DNA from: CBDIDH01 sp965277595
GTDB taxonomy: Bacteria; Planctomycetota; Planctomycetia; Isosphaerales; Isosphaeraceae
Direction of reading: 5' to 3'
DNA: 64,000 nucleotides
Assembly (NCBI GenBank): GCA_965277595.1
Contig: CBDIDH010000002.1
Coordinates: 4,030,001-4,094,000 of the forward strand
The notes beneath the pieces are model-generated. The model was given only the letters and a program-made list of their open reading frames with translations, was not told the origin of the DNA and did not search any database. Made by a program: the position numbers and the translations under genes. Below, one piece after another: positions 41,354 through 50,737 of the stretch; within the stretch, counting starts at the first letter, position 1, and every line of letters begins with the position of its first letter.

Positions 41354-43972
41354 TCAACGCGACTGGAAGAGGGGACTCTCGGTCAGTTCGTGGATCAAGC
41401 CGCGGAGGCCGCCGGAGTGGCTCCGGGTGCCTTCGACGAGCGAGGCGAGGGCCTCGCGGTCGCTGAAGGAGAGGTCGCGGCCGGCGGCGTAAACGGCAAG
41501 CTGGCGGGCCAGGTTCGTGAGCAAGAGCGTCGGGTTTTCCGCGAGCAGGGTTTGCAGGCCGTGGACGTCCTGGAAGGTCCGGCCGTCGGGAAGGATGCCC
41601 GAGGGGTCGACCGCCGGGCCGAGCTTGAAGCCGATGCCGATGAACGGGTCAATCGACCCGCGAGGCGCAGGGTCGCCCGCGCCGATGGATCGGTAGCGGG
41701 TCCGCTCGCCGCCAATCACGTCGAACGACTCCAGGGCGAAGCCGGGCGGGTCCATCTTGGCGTGGCAAGAGGCACACGAAGAGACCGACCGGTGTTTTTC
41801 CAGTTGCTCGCGGATCGTGGTGGCGCCTCGGACGTCGGGTTCCACGGCGGCGATATTGGGCGGCGGTGGTTCGGGGGGCTGGCCGAGGAGCCGGGCCATC
41901 ACGAAGGCGCCGCGAGGCACGGGTGACGTCGTCGTTCCGTTCGCGGTGATCTTGAGAATCGACGCCTGGGTGAGGAAACCGCCCCGAGGGGAGCCAGGCG
42001 GAAGCGCCACGCGGCGGATCTCGGGACCGGAAACGCCGGGGATGCCGTAGTGCGTCGCGAGCTTCTCGTTGAGCATGGCGAAGTCGGAACGGACGAGATG
42101 ACTCGCGTCGAGGTCGTGGGCGATCAACTCGCGGAAATAGGCGCGGGTCTCGGCGACCATCGCGTCTTGCAGATAGGCGCTGAACTCGGGGTAGAGCTTG
42201 CGATCGGGATCGTTCGCGGCGATCTGACGGAGCCGGAGCCACTGACCCAGGAAGTCGTCAATGAACCGCTGAGATTTCGGGTCGTTGAGCAGGCGTTCGA
42301 CCTCGCCGCGAAGAACCCCTGGCTCGCGGAGGCGACCGGAATCGGCAAGCCTGGTCAGGGCGTCATCGGGCGCGGAGTTCCAGAGAAAATACGAGAGGCG
42401 GCAGGCGAGGGCGTGGTCGTCGAGTCGGCCGGGGGTCTCGACATGATAGAGAAAATCGGGCGAGCAAAGCGCGGCGCGGTACGCCCAGCGCATCGCGGTC
42501 TCGAAGGCATCACCGGCCTTGAGGCGGTCGTCAACCCGATCCACGTAGGCGCGGCGGATCTCTTCGGCCACGGGATGGCGAAAGGCTCGCGGGAGGAAGA
42601 CGGCCAGCAGGCGGTCGGCGTCGGCGATCGGGTTCGACGTTCGGACGGTCCAGATGCCGTTGACCGGATCGGGGCGGTTCTTGACGGCAATGATCTCCTG
42701 CCGCAGAAGCTTCCGGCGCGGCGGGCGCGGGCCTTCGGGATCGACCGGGTTGAACGCGGCAATCGGCAGGTCGCCGAAGAGGAGGCGATGACCGGCGGGG
42801 GGCCAGGAGTCGTAAAGCGGGCCTTCAATATCGAGCCAGTCGGTGGCGATTCCGGGGCCGGTGAAGGCCATCGCGCGGCCTTTGCGGTTGTAATTGGCGA
42901 CCGGCGCGAGCGAGGCGGCGTTGAAGCCGATCGTCTCCTTGTAATTTAGCCAGGTGACGAACTCGTGGACCTTCGGTTCGAGCGACGGCGCGGCGTAATA
43001 GCCCAGGACATAACTGGGATGGCCGCCGCCTCGACCGTCTTCACTGAGCTGCACCGCCGAGAGCCGCGCCGCCTCGGTCCCCCGGGCGGGAAGAACCTTT
43101 CCCTTATCCCACTGAAAGCTCCAGAAGGAGGCTCGAAGCCGATACCGGCCGGGATAGAGCGTGGCGAAGTCGAGGAAATAGGGGTTGAACGACTCGTCCT
43201 CGTGACGGAACACGCCAACGCTGCTGAAGTGATCAAACGAGCCGATCCGCTCGTGGGCTCCCTGGTCGACGTGCGACTGGTCGGCGGCGGGGGGAAAGTC
43301 GGGGTCGTGCTGCTTGTCCTTCAAAAGAACCGCGTCGCCGTTGCCGAGGATGTGGCCAACATGGCGGGCGAGCGAAATATGTTGCTTGAGCAGGGTCGGC
43401 GGACCGGGCGTCGTCGCGATCGCGAGGTCGAGCACCTGGTCGGCGGCCTCGACATACTTGGCCATGTTGACGTGAGAGATGTCGAGTGCATCGGCGTTCT
43501 TGTCGAAACCGTGCGCCGAGCCGTCGGCGGGCAGACCCCCCTGAACCGCGGCGCCGGGGAGGTCGAAGAGGTCGCGGACGGTGTTCTCATATTCGGCGCG
43601 AGTCAACCGGCGAAGGGGGGTTCCGCCTTCGCGGTCGACTCGGGCGCGGTCAGCCCGGTTAAGGGTCTGTGCAAGCCAGGCGGTGACCGTGCTGATCTCA
43701 GCGGCAGGAGGTCGGTCCCGCTTCTTGGGAGGCATCTCGCCCGAGGCGATCCGGTCGTGGATCTTGACCCAACGGTCGAAGGTCTCGGGATCGTTGAGGT
43801 CGGATTTCAAGGCGAGAAGATCCAGACCCCCCTTGCGCGACTCCGCGGAATGGCAGGCGACGCAATGTTCCTCGAAGAAGGCGCGCGTGGGGTCATCGGC
43901 GGCGCGAGAGGGCTGACCGGCAAGCAGCAGACCGAGCACGACGACCTTCTTGACGTGGGTCGAGAGGCTCAC
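41354..43972 (-). CDS. DUF1592/DUF1587/DUF1588/DUF1585 planctomycete cytochrome protein
   Basis: 872 residues from GTG 43972. A signal peptide, then a PSCyt1-type c-heme site CVACH (residues 37-41) in FFEEHCVACHSAESRKGGLD, DUF1587 (RRLTRAEYENTVRDLF, ~150), DUF1592 (~490-620, YRAALCSPDFLYHVETPG), DUF1588 with a second CXXCH (SCASCHAKMDPPGFALESFD, ~740) and DUF1585 at the C-terminus (LARQLAVYAAGRDLSFSDRE). These exported proteins are hallmark planctomycete enzymes without proven substrates; polymer or sugar oxidation has been proposed. Its GTG start overlaps the DUF1552 stop by four bases (GTGA), so translation is coupled. Confidence 0.92.
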   Translation of the reverse strand: MSLSTHVKKVVVLGLLLAGQPSRAADDPTRAFFEEHCVACHSAESRKGGLDLLALKSDLNDPETFDRWVKIHDRIASGEMPPKKRDRPPAAEISTVTAWLAQTLNRADRARVDREGGTPLRRLTRAEYENTVRDLFDLPGAAVQGGLPADGSAHGFDKNADALDISHVNMAKYVEAADQVLDLAIATTPGPPTLLKQHISLARHVGHILGNGDAVLLKDKQHDPDFPPAADQSHVDQGAHERIGSFDHFSSVGVFRHEDESFNPYFLDFATLYPGRYRLRASFWSFQWDKGKVLPARGTEAARLSAVQLSEDGRGGGHPSYVLGYYAAPSLEPKVHEFVTWLNYKETIGFNAASLAPVANYNRKGRAMAFTGPGIATDWLDIEGPLYDSWPPAGHRLLFGDLPIAAFNPVDPEGPRPPRRKLLRQEIIAVKNRPDPVNGIWTVRTSNPIADADRLLAVFLPRAFRHPVAEEIRRAYVDRVDDRLKAGDAFETAMRWAYRAALCSPDFLYHVETPGRLDDHALACRLSYFLWNSAPDDALTRLADSGRLREPGVLRGEVERLLNDPKSQRFIDDFLGQWLRLRQIAANDPDRKLYPEFSAYLQDAMVAETRAYFRELIAHDLDASHLVRSDFAMLNEKLATHYGIPGVSGPEIRRVALPPGSPRGGFLTQASILKITANGTTTSPVPRGAFVMARLLGQPPEPPPPNIAAVEPDVRGATTIREQLEKHRSVSSCASCHAKMDPPGFALESFDVIGGERTRYRSIGAGDPAPRGSIDPFIGIGFKLGPAVDPSGILPDGRTFQDVHGLQTLLAENPTLLLTNLARQLAVYAAGRDLSFSDREALASLVEGTRSHSGGLRGLIHELTESPLFQSR

Positions 43973-45237
43973 GCCAGCTCCAGTCCGGTCATGGTGCCTC
44001 GGGACGTGGAGAAGTCGCCGGCGTCGATGCCGAGGCGGTGGAGCATCGACAGATAAAGGTTGGCCAGGGGGTAATTGTTCTGGGTGTCGAAACCGAGGTG
44101 CTTGCCGTGTTTGAAGCCGCCGCCAGCCAGAAGGACCGGAAGATTCACGTTCGAGTGCGAGTTGGCGCTGCCCATCGGCGTTCCGTACAGGACCATCGCG
44201 CGGTCGAGCAGGGAGTCGCCTTCTTCCTTCGCGGTGGAGAGACCTTTGAGGAAGTCAGCGAGGGCGTCAAACTGGCCTTCTTCCTTGGACCGAAGCTCGG
44301 CGATGACCTCGGGGCGGTTGCCGTGGTGGGTAATGTTGTGAATGACCGTCGTGTCAATGAAGAGGGTGACGATCCGGGTCGAATCGGTCTCAAGCGCCAG
44401 GCGGATCACGTCAAACATGAGCCGGGTTCGCTTGACGAACTCGCGGGCGTCCTCGATGTCTTCGGGAGCCTTGGCGTCAACCTGGGGCTTGGGGCGGTCT
44501 TCCCAGGCTTCGGCCGAGTGGAGCCGCTGTTCCAGGTCGCGGACGGATGTGAAATACTGCCCCATGCGCTGCTGGTCGGACTTCGAGAGAGAGCGGTTCA
44601 GCCGACTGCTCTGATCGCCGACGAAGTCAAGCATGCTCCGCCCCTGGCGGAGGGCCTCGACGTTGGCGGCGACCTCGTCGGGATTGCCCTGAACGAAGAG
44701 TTTTTGAAAGAGCTTCTTGGGGCTTCGCTCGGGCGAGATCGGAGCGCCGCTACGGGTGAAGCTGAGGGTCATCCCGCCTTCACTGGTCATCGCCAGAGTG
44801 AGCGACGGGTACCGCGTTTCGTTGCCAATGTGCTCGGCGGCGTACTGGTCAAGCGAGACCCAGTTGCGAAAGCCGCCGCGCTCGGGGTGCGGAGTTCCCG
44901 TGAGAAAGCACTTCTCGGCCGCGTGGGCACCGGTGACGCCAGGATGGCTCACGCCGGAAAAGACCGTCATCTCCTTGCGGTGCGCCGCGAGGCGTTGCAA
45001 ATAGGGGCTGAGATCGTAATCGGCTCCGGTCTTCTCGGGAAAGAAGAACTGGGGCAAGATCCCCATGTTTGTCTCGATCGCGACCATTCGCCTGGGAATC
45101 CTGGTCGCCGCCGCGGCCCTTGCCGACGCGGAGCCGCCTACCGGAATCATGGCGTCGAGCATCGGCAAGGCCAGGGCCACGCCCGCCCCCCGCAAGAAGG
45201 TGCGCCGGGAGAGGCAACGGTCTTCTCTGATGTTCAT
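43969..45237 (-). CDS. DUF1552 domain protein
   Basis: 422 residues. A Tat signal (SRRTFLRGAGVALALPMLDA) and the DUF1552 alkaline-phosphatase-like domain: NMGILPQFFFP, FSGVSHPGVTGAHAAEKCFL, FIDTTVIHNITHHGNRPE and LAGGGFKHGKHLGFD. DUF1552 and DUF1592 proteins are almost always encoded together in planctomycetes and presumably act as an exported pair. First gene of a three-gene unit with 43972 and 41344. Confidence 0.92.
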   Translation of the reverse strand: MNIREDRCLSRRTFLRGAGVALALPMLDAMIPVGGSASARAAAATRIPRRMVAIETNMGILPQFFFPEKTGADYDLSPYLQRLAAHRKEMTVFSGVSHPGVTGAHAAEKCFLTGTPHPERGGFRNWVSLDQYAAEHIGNETRYPSLTLAMTSEGGMTLSFTRSGAPISPERSPKKLFQKLFVQGNPDEVAANVEALRQGRSMLDFVGDQSSRLNRSLSKSDQQRMGQYFTSVRDLEQRLHSAEAWEDRPKPQVDAKAPEDIEDAREFVKRTRLMFDVIRLALETDSTRIVTLFIDTTVIHNITHHGNRPEVIAELRSKEEGQFDALADFLKGLSTAKEEGDSLLDRAMVLYGTPMGSANSHSNVNLPVLLAGGGFKHGKHLGFDTQNNYPLANLYLSMLHRLGIDAGDFSTSRGTMTGLELA

Positions 45238-45283
45238 GGTCCGCTCGCCGGGGGGAAGTTTCGGCCGTTCGATTCAGTCTCGA

Positions 45284-45303
45284 TTCGCTTCGCTTCGCTT
45301 CGC
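45284..45303. repeat. TTCGC x4 pentanucleotide repeat
   Basis: Four exact copies of TTCGC in the short gap upstream of the DUF1552 start. Length variation here could alter leader spacing, but nothing else supports this. Confidence 0.7.
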
Positions 45304-45377
45304 TCGCCTCCTTCAGTTTGGCCGCATGCACGCAACGTGTCAATTGCGGAACATGTTCGAGAGGCGAAATCGGCCCG

Positions 45378-46892
45378 TCAGACCGTGACGGCCGAACCTT
45401 CCGCGCGGGGCGACCATTTGAGGACGGGCGACTTGGCGGCCTTGACCTCGTCGGGGCGGTTGATCGGGGTCGAGGTCGGGGCGTCGCGGAGGATCTGGGG
45501 GTCTTCGCCGGCAATCTTGATGAGGATCTCGGCGAACTTTTCGAGCGTTTCGCGGCTCTCCGTCTCGGTCGGCTCAATCATGAGAGCTTCCGAGACGATG
45601 AGCGGAAAATAGACAGTCGGGGCGTGGACGTTGTAATCAATCAGGCGCTTGCCGATGTCCATCGCGCGGACGCCTCGATCGCGGGCGAGGCCGCGGGCCG
45701 AGGCGACGAACTCGTGCATGCAGCGGTCACCGTGAGGAACCGGGTAAAGATGCTTAACCAGGGCCATCACGTAATTCGCGTTCAAAACCGCGTGTTGCGA
45801 GACTGCCTTGAGACCGTCCGGCCCCTGACTTCGAATATAGCAATAGGCTCGAAAGAGCACGCCCGTATTGCCAAAGAAGGCACGGACGCGACCGATTGAC
45901 CTGGGCCGATCGTGGTCAAGACGATAGGTCCCATTCTCATCCTTCGCCACGAGGGGCGCGGGCAAATATGGGGCGAGATGCGAACGGACGGCGATCGGTC
46001 CGGCGCCGGGGCCGCCGCCGCCGTGAGGGCCGGAAAAGGTCTTGTGCGGGTTGTAATGCATGAGGTCGACCCCCATGTCGCCGGGACGGACAGCGCCGAG
46101 GATCGCGTTCATGTTAGCGCCGTCGAGATAGAGCAAGGCCCCCCGATCGTGGAGGAGCGAGGCAATCTCGCCGATCTGCGGGTCAAAAAGGCCGACGGTG
46201 TTCGGGTTGGTGATCATGAAGACGCCGGTATCGTCGCCGAGCTTCGCCTTGAAGTCGTCGAGGTCAACCAGGCCGTGGCGGTTGCTCTTGATCGTCACCG
46301 TCTCAAACCCGGCCAGATGCGCCGAGGCGGGATTCGTGCCGTGGGCGCTATCGGGAATGAGCACCTTCTTGCGATGCGCCGATTCCCCCTTGTCGCGAAA
46401 ATACGCCTCGGCGACGAGCAGGGCCGTCAACTCCCCCTGCGCTCCGGCCGCGGGTTGAAGGCTGACGGCGTGCAGACCGGCGATCTCGGCGAGGATTTCC
46501 TGAAGGTCAAAGAGGATCGCGAGCAAACCTTGAAGCGTGGACTCGTCCTGGTAAGGGTGCTGCGCACCGAGGCCAGGGAGCGCCGCGAGGCGCTCGTTGC
46601 GCTTGGGATTGTACTTCATCGTGCACGACCCGAGCGGATAGAAATTCGAGTCGATCGACATGTTCAAGGCCGAGAGATTCGTGTAATGGCGGACGATATC
46701 CAGCTCGCCCAGTTCGGGGAGCGCGGGGAGATCGTCCTGACGGAAGCGTGCGGGGATCAGGGCATCGATCGGCGTTTCGGGAACGTCCGACGCCGGGAAG
46801 ATCGCGGTGGAGCGGCCTGGCCGGCTCGATTCGAAGATGAGCGTGGGAGGGTCGAGTTTGTACATGGGTTTGTCGGCTACCCAGAGGGTCAT
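45378..46892 (-). CDS. gcvPB: glycine dehydrogenase (decarboxylating) subunit 2, P-protein
   Basis: 504 residues from ATG 46892 (ATG 46865 is an alternative). PLP-dependent subunit with the lysine motif NPHKTFSGPHGGGGPGAGPI, the glycine-rich SLQPAAGAQGELTALL and LIPDSAHGTNPASAHLAG. With GcvPA it decarboxylates glycine and passes aminomethyl to the H-protein lipoyl group. In many bacteria gcvPA and gcvPB are adjacent; here two unrelated genes lie between them. gcvT and gcvH are not in the window. Confidence 0.94.
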   Translation of the reverse strand: MTLWVADKPMYKLDPPTLIFESSRPGRSTAIFPASDVPETPIDALIPARFRQDDLPALPELGELDIVRHYTNLSALNMSIDSNFYPLGSCTMKYNPKRNERLAALPGLGAQHPYQDESTLQGLLAILFDLQEILAEIAGLHAVSLQPAAGAQGELTALLVAEAYFRDKGESAHRKKVLIPDSAHGTNPASAHLAGFETVTIKSNRHGLVDLDDFKAKLGDDTGVFMITNPNTVGLFDPQIGEIASLLHDRGALLYLDGANMNAILGAVRPGDMGVDLMHYNPHKTFSGPHGGGGPGAGPIAVRSHLAPYLPAPLVAKDENGTYRLDHDRPRSIGRVRAFFGNTGVLFRAYCYIRSQGPDGLKAVSQHAVLNANYVMALVKHLYPVPHGDRCMHEFVASARGLARDRGVRAMDIGKRLIDYNVHAPTVYFPLIVSEALMIEPTETESRETLEKFAEILIKIAGEDPQILRDAPTSTPINRPDEVKAAKSPVLKWSPRAEGSAVTV

Positions 46893-46919
46893 GTTCGTTC
46901 ATCGACTCGATCAGTAGCT

Positions 46920-47141
46920 TCAGGTCGTGCCGTTCGTGAACGGTTCGTCGTCGTCGGGAAAATCAGGGATCTGATCGGGAGGGAGGGTGATAATCTCATT
47001 GGTCTCGTAATCGAAGACGATCGCGGGCATTCCGGCCTGTTTATGGTTCCGAAGCGTGGCTCGGACACCCTTTTTCATGGCGGCCTCGATTTCCTCTCGC
47101 GTGGCCGTCTGAAGATCCAGCCCCGTACCTCTAACGTTCAT
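46920..47141 (-). CDS. small partner protein of zeta-toxin-like kinase (candidate antitoxin)
   Basis: 73 residues from ATG 47141, five bases after GGGAGG; an ATG one codon earlier is too close to the Shine-Dalgarno. No catalytic motif. The pattern of charged helix (TREEIEAAMKKGVRATLRNH), KQAGMPAIVFDYETNEII and a PPDQIPDF end resembles the small proteins often encoded next to zeta-like ATPases in cyanobacteria and planctomycetes (ALxxHKxxGxPIxxxxDGxxVxLPPE style, from memory). The start lies 11 bases inside the upstream kinase gene, implying translational coupling. Confidence 0.65.
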   Translation of the reverse strand: MNVRGTGLDLQTATREEIEAAMKKGVRATLRNHKQAGMPAIVFDYETNEIITLPPDQIPDFPDDDEPFTNGTT

Positions 47142-47715
47142 CATTGCCTCCCTTTTGAACCATCTCCCATTTCCATGCGTCGTGGATGTCCAGCACACGC
47201 CCCGCCACACCATTCGCAATTCGATCAGGCCCATTCAGGTTCGTATTATCGTAGACGAACCACTCGTCAGCGATCGCAATATAAACGTGAAACAGATTTT
47301 GCAGGCCGGCTTTGTGTCTTCTGCGGATCGTCTCCGGGGGGATTGAATGACCACCCAGGCGGACGCGAACCGAGACGCGTTGGATCGAAAACTCGGCGTT
47401 CGGCGTCCAGAGAAAATAAAGGACAAATCGATATCCCACACGTTGCAGGCGGATCACCCTCTGGGTGAGAGAACGGGTTGCCAGCGTCGTCTCCACCGCG
47501 AAACTCTCTCGACGGGCCTCGTAACCGGCCATCGTCTCGATGACGAGCCGACCCGCGCGAACATCAACCTCACGAGAGGGATATCCGGGCAGACCCTTGG
47601 CAACCTCGTCCGCGTTCACATAAGGAATCTCCGAAGGGATCAACAAGGAGGCCGCCGTGGACTTGCCCGCGCCGTTCGGTCCCGCAAGGATAATGATCTG
47701 TGGAGGCGTTTCCAA
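47131..47715 (-). CDS. zeta-toxin-like P-loop kinase
   Basis: 194 residues from TTG 47715, which has AGGGA seven bases upstream; an ATG at 47766 would overlap gcvPA by 35 bp and is the alternative. The Walker A motif LAGPNGAGKSTAASLL is at residues ~11-26, NADEVAKGLPG follows (conserved Asp of zeta), then VETTLATRSL and an R-rich region VSVRVRLGGHSIPPETIRRR typical of zeta family proteins. Zeta toxins phosphorylate UDP-N-acetylglucosamine, blocking peptidoglycan precursor use; chromosomal relatives may have other substrates. It is placed between gcvPA (16 bp) and the small partner. Confidence 0.82.
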   Translation of the reverse strand: METPPQIIILAGPNGAGKSTAASLLIPSEIPYVNADEVAKGLPGYPSREVDVRAGRLVIETMAGYEARRESFAVETTLATRSLTQRVIRLQRVGYRFVLYFLWTPNAEFSIQRVSVRVRLGGHSIPPETIRRRHKAGLQNLFHVYIAIADEWFVYDNTNLNGPDRIANGVAGRVLDIHDAWKWEMVQKGGNDER

Positions 47716-47731
47716 AAGACAGTCCCTGGCT

Positions 47732-49087
47732 TCACGAAAGGGTACGAAGCGCCTCGCTGTAGGCACCGGTGAGGCCGTCGATCTCGGCCTTTGTTCGCTT
47801 CTCGGTCACGGCGATAAGAATGCTGTCGGCCATGTCGGGAAACCATCGGCCAAGGTCTATCCCGCCGTGATAACCAAGGCGGCCAACTTCGGCCAGAAGG
47901 CGACGGGAATCACTTCGGGCGCGGATCACGAACTCCTTGAAGAAAGGGCCGGGAAAGGCGAGCGAGATGCCCGGAACCTGGGCCAGTTGCTCGGCCGCGT
48001 AATGGGCCTTGCGGGTTGAGAGTTCGGCCGCGGCGCGGAGGCCGGTCGGCCCGACCGCGGCGAGGTAAATGCTGGCGCGGAGGGCGAGAAGGCCCTGGTT
48101 CGTGCAGATGTTGGACGTCGCTTTTTCGCGGCGAATGTGCTGTTCGCGAGTCTGCAAGGTCAAGACCCAGCAACGCTTGCCGTTGCGGTCGGTCGTCTCG
48201 CCGACGATCCGGCCGGGCATCTTGCGAACGTACTCCTCGCGGCAGGCCATGATGCCAAGATATGGACCGCCATAACTCATCGGATTGCCCAGGCCCTGAC
48301 CCTCGGCGACGACAATATCCGCGCCGTATGATCCAGGGCGACGCAAGAGGCCCAGGCTGATCGGATCAACACTGACAATGGCCAGGGCACCCTGTTTGTG
48401 AGCGGCATCGACGAGCGCCTCGACATCTTCAAGCTGGCCGAAGACATTGGGCTGCTGGATCACGACGGCGGCGGTCTCGGCGGTGATCGCCTCGGCAAGC
48501 TGGTTGGGGTCAACGAGGCCGTTCTTGGAAGGGACCGTGATGACCTCGGGTTCCAGGTTCGCAAGGAAGGTCGCGAGGATCTGGCGGTATTCCGGGTGAA
48601 CCGTGCCGGCGACGACGACCCGGCCGAGCCTTCGAGTAACCGTAAGGGCCATCAAGACCGCCTCGGAGACCGCCGAGCCGCCGTCGTAAAGACTGGCGTT
48701 CGAGACGTCCATGCCGGTCAACTGCGTGATCAGGGTCTGAAACTCGAAGGTCGCCTGAAGCGTTCCCTGGCTGGCCTCGGGCTGGTACGGAGTATACGCC
48801 GTATAGAACTCGCCGCGCGAGGCGAGATTATCCACAACGGCCGGGATGAAGTGGTCGTAACTCCCCGCGCCGAGAAAACAGGGGCGACGGTCGGCCCCGA
48901 GGTTTTGCGCCAGCAAGGCGCCAACCTCGGCCGTGAGTTCCATCTCGCCGAGAGCCTCGGGAACCGCCAAGGGACGGTCAAGGCGATATTCGGCCGGGAT
49001 CATGTCGAAGAGCTGGTCGAGGGAGTCAAGCCCGATCGTTTCCAGCATGACGCGCACGTCGTCGGGCGTGTTCGCGATATAAGCCAT
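47732..49087 (-). CDS. gcvPA: glycine dehydrogenase (decarboxylating) subunit 1, P-protein
   Basis: 451 residues from ATG 49087; the open frame continues to 49756 through a heptad repeat, which is not coding. Signature segments: MIPAEYRLDRPLAVPEAL, CFLGAGSYDHFIPAVVDNLA, YTPYQPEASQGTLQATFEFQ and YGGPYLGIMACREEYVRKMP. It forms the heterodimeric P-protein with GcvPB. A small GGGGC-GAC-GCCCC hairpin lies at 49102-49114 just upstream. No glycine riboswitch pattern was recognised. Confidence 0.94.
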   Translation of the reverse strand: MAYIANTPDDVRVMLETIGLDSLDQLFDMIPAEYRLDRPLAVPEALGEMELTAEVGALLAQNLGADRRPCFLGAGSYDHFIPAVVDNLASRGEFYTAYTPYQPEASQGTLQATFEFQTLITQLTGMDVSNASLYDGGSAVSEAVLMALTVTRRLGRVVVAGTVHPEYRQILATFLANLEPEVITVPSKNGLVDPNQLAEAITAETAAVVIQQPNVFGQLEDVEALVDAAHKQGALAIVSVDPISLGLLRRPGSYGADIVVAEGQGLGNPMSYGGPYLGIMACREEYVRKMPGRIVGETTDRNGKRCWVLTLQTREQHIRREKATSNICTNQGLLALRASIYLAAVGPTGLRAAAELSTRKAHYAAEQLAQVPGISLAFPGPFFKEFVIRARSDSRRLLAEVGRLGYHGGIDLGRWFPDMADSILIAVTEKRTKAEIDGLTGAYSEALRTLS

Positions 49088-49260
49088 CGTGGTCTCGTTT
49101 CGGGGCGACGCCCCTGGGCAGTTGCCGATCAAAAAGGCGAAAGCGCGAGCCGTCGCGGGCGGGCCGGGGTCAAGGTTTCCTCTCGACCTGATTTGCTTTG
49201 TACCCGAACCGTCAAGATTCAACCATGCCGCCTCCCGGGCCAGGAGAATGGGAAAGTCCC

Positions 49261-49316
49261 GATGACCGATGACCAATGACCGAAAAATTCCGCCTTTTGG
49301 TCCTTGGTCATTGGTC
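49261..49316. repeat. heptad inverted repeat, copy 14, between divergent genes
   Basis: Left arm GATGACCGATGACCAATGAC (49261-49280), then CGA; right arm TTGGTCCTTGGTCATTGGTC (49297-49316); loop ~13 nt. It is in the divergent region between gcvPA and the dehydrogenase, so not a simple 3' terminator. Confidence 0.75.
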
Positions 49317-49361
49317 TCTGAAAAGAAGGACTTCGCAATCCTCCCGCCGATCGCCGGGCGC

Positions 49362-49390
49362 TTGTGATCGGGCAAGGCGGCCGGTATAGT
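49362..49390 (+). promoter_or_regulatory. candidate sigma70-type promoter
   Basis: TTGTGA (49362-49367), 17-bp spacer, TATAGT (49385-49390); transcription would begin near 49397, which excludes an upstream translation start at 49364. Confidence 0.5.
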
Positions 49391-49468
49391 GTTCGCCTGA
49401 AGGGCGCCCGAAGCGGGGGGGCGTTGAAGCGAAGGTCGGACGATGGTCCCTGGGTGGCGGAGGCGGTT

Positions 49469-50575
49469 TTGCCCACGATCGGCGTGATAGCGGGAGACGG
49501 GATCGGACCGGAAGTGGTCGCCGAAGGGCTCGCCGTCCTGGCCGAGGCGGCCCGGCGCGATGCCTTCGGCTATGAGACCGTGCCATTCGATCTCGGGGGC
49601 GAACGCTACCTCAAGACCGGCGAGGTCTTGCCCGACGCGGTTCTGGAACGCCTTCGCAAGTGCGACGCCCTGTTTCTGGGCGCGGTGGGTCATCCGGGAG
49701 TGCCGCCGGGGGTCCTGGAAAAGGGGATCTTGCTCCGCCTTCGGTTCGAGTTTCACCAGTACATCAACCTCCGTCCGGTCCGGCTTTATCCAGGGGTTGA
49801 GACGCCGATCAAGGGGAAGGGGCCGGACGACATCGACATGGTCGTCGTCCGGGAGAACAACGAGGATCTGTACGTCGGCGCGGGGGGGTTCACCTACAAG
49901 GGAACGCCCGAGGAAGTCGCGATCCAGACGTCGATCAACACGAGGGCCGGAGTCGAGCGCTGCCTGAGATTCGCCTTTGATCTGGCGAGGTCGCGGGGCA
50001 AGGCGCGTCCCTTCCGGGGTTTATCGGCCGAGGAAAAAGGGCGAGGGATCGTCGGCCAGGTGACGATGGTCGCCAAGACGAACGTCTTGACCTTCGCGCA
50101 CGATCTCTGGATGAGGGCCTTCAACGAGGTTGCGCGCGATTACACCGACATCAAGACGGATTATCAGCACGTTGACGCCTGCTGCATGCGGATGGTCGTC
50201 AGCCCCGAGCGGTTTGACGTGATCGCGACGACGAACATGTTCGGCGACATCATCACCGACCTCGGCGCTGTCCTTCAAGGAGGCATGGGCCTGGCGGCCT
50301 CGGGAAATTTGAACCCCTCGCGCAAGGCGCCGAGCATGTTCGAGCCGGTCCACGGCTCCGCGCCCGACATCGCCGGCAAGGGGGTCGCCAACCCCATCGC
50401 CGCCTGTCTCTCGGTGGCGATGATGCTTGATCACCTGAACGCGGCGACAACGGCGGATCGCGTGCGCAAGGCGGTCGCCCGGGTGCTTGCCGCGGGTGTT
50501 CCAAGAACTCCAGACCTGGGAGGAACCGCGACCACGGCCGAAGTCGGCCGGGCCGTCCGCGAGGCGCTCGACTAG
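49469..50575 (+). CDS. isopropylmalate/isocitrate dehydrogenase family enzyme
   Basis: 368 residues from TTG 49469, which has GGAGG at 5 bp and begins with the family start PTIGVIAGDGIGPEVV; GTG 49454 is the alternative. NAD-dependent beta-decarboxylating dehydrogenase: substrate loop RLRFEFHQYINLRPVRLYPG, VVVRENNEDLYVGAGG, catalytic Lys in AKTNVLTFAHDLW, catalytic Asp in NMFGDIITDLGAVLQGGMG and GSAPDIAGKGVANPIA. It fits LeuB (leucine biosynthesis) best by length, though the tartrate/isocitrate branch has similar loops, so the substrate remains open. It has its own promoter. Confidence 0.85.
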   Translation: MPTIGVIAGDGIGPEVVAEGLAVLAEAARRDAFGYETVPFDLGGERYLKTGEVLPDAVLERLRKCDALFLGAVGHPGVPPGVLEKGILLRLRFEFHQYINLRPVRLYPGVETPIKGKGPDDIDMVVVRENNEDLYVGAGGFTYKGTPEEVAIQTSINTRAGVERCLRFAFDLARSRGKARPFRGLSAEEKGRGIVGQVTMVAKTNVLTFAHDLWMRAFNEVARDYTDIKTDYQHVDACCMRMVVSPERFDVIATTNMFGDIITDLGAVLQGGMGLAASGNLNPSRKAPSMFEPVHGSAPDIAGKGVANPIAACLSVAMMLDHLNAATTADRVRKAVARVLAAGVPRTPDLGGTATTAEVGRAVREALD

Positions 50576-50737
50576 TTGAGTCTTCTCTAGTCGGGCGGTC
50601 TCTGCCGGGCGAAACGGCCGGAGTTGACGCAGGGGGTGACTTACCCTGTTCGACCCATTGACCCGTTTCTGACAACAGCCTTCGCCCGGCAATCAGATCG
50701 ATCTCACTCTCGTTCTTGACGGAGGAGAGCCCCGCCT

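Noticed and set aside
49088..49260. Glycine riboswitch upstream of gcvPA
   Set aside because: I looked for the paired aptamer pattern in the leader and saw only a small GGGGC hairpin at 49102-49114.
47732..49756. Longer 674-codon form of gcvPA
   Set aside because: The extra 223 residues include translated heptad repeat; the family N-terminus begins at 49087.
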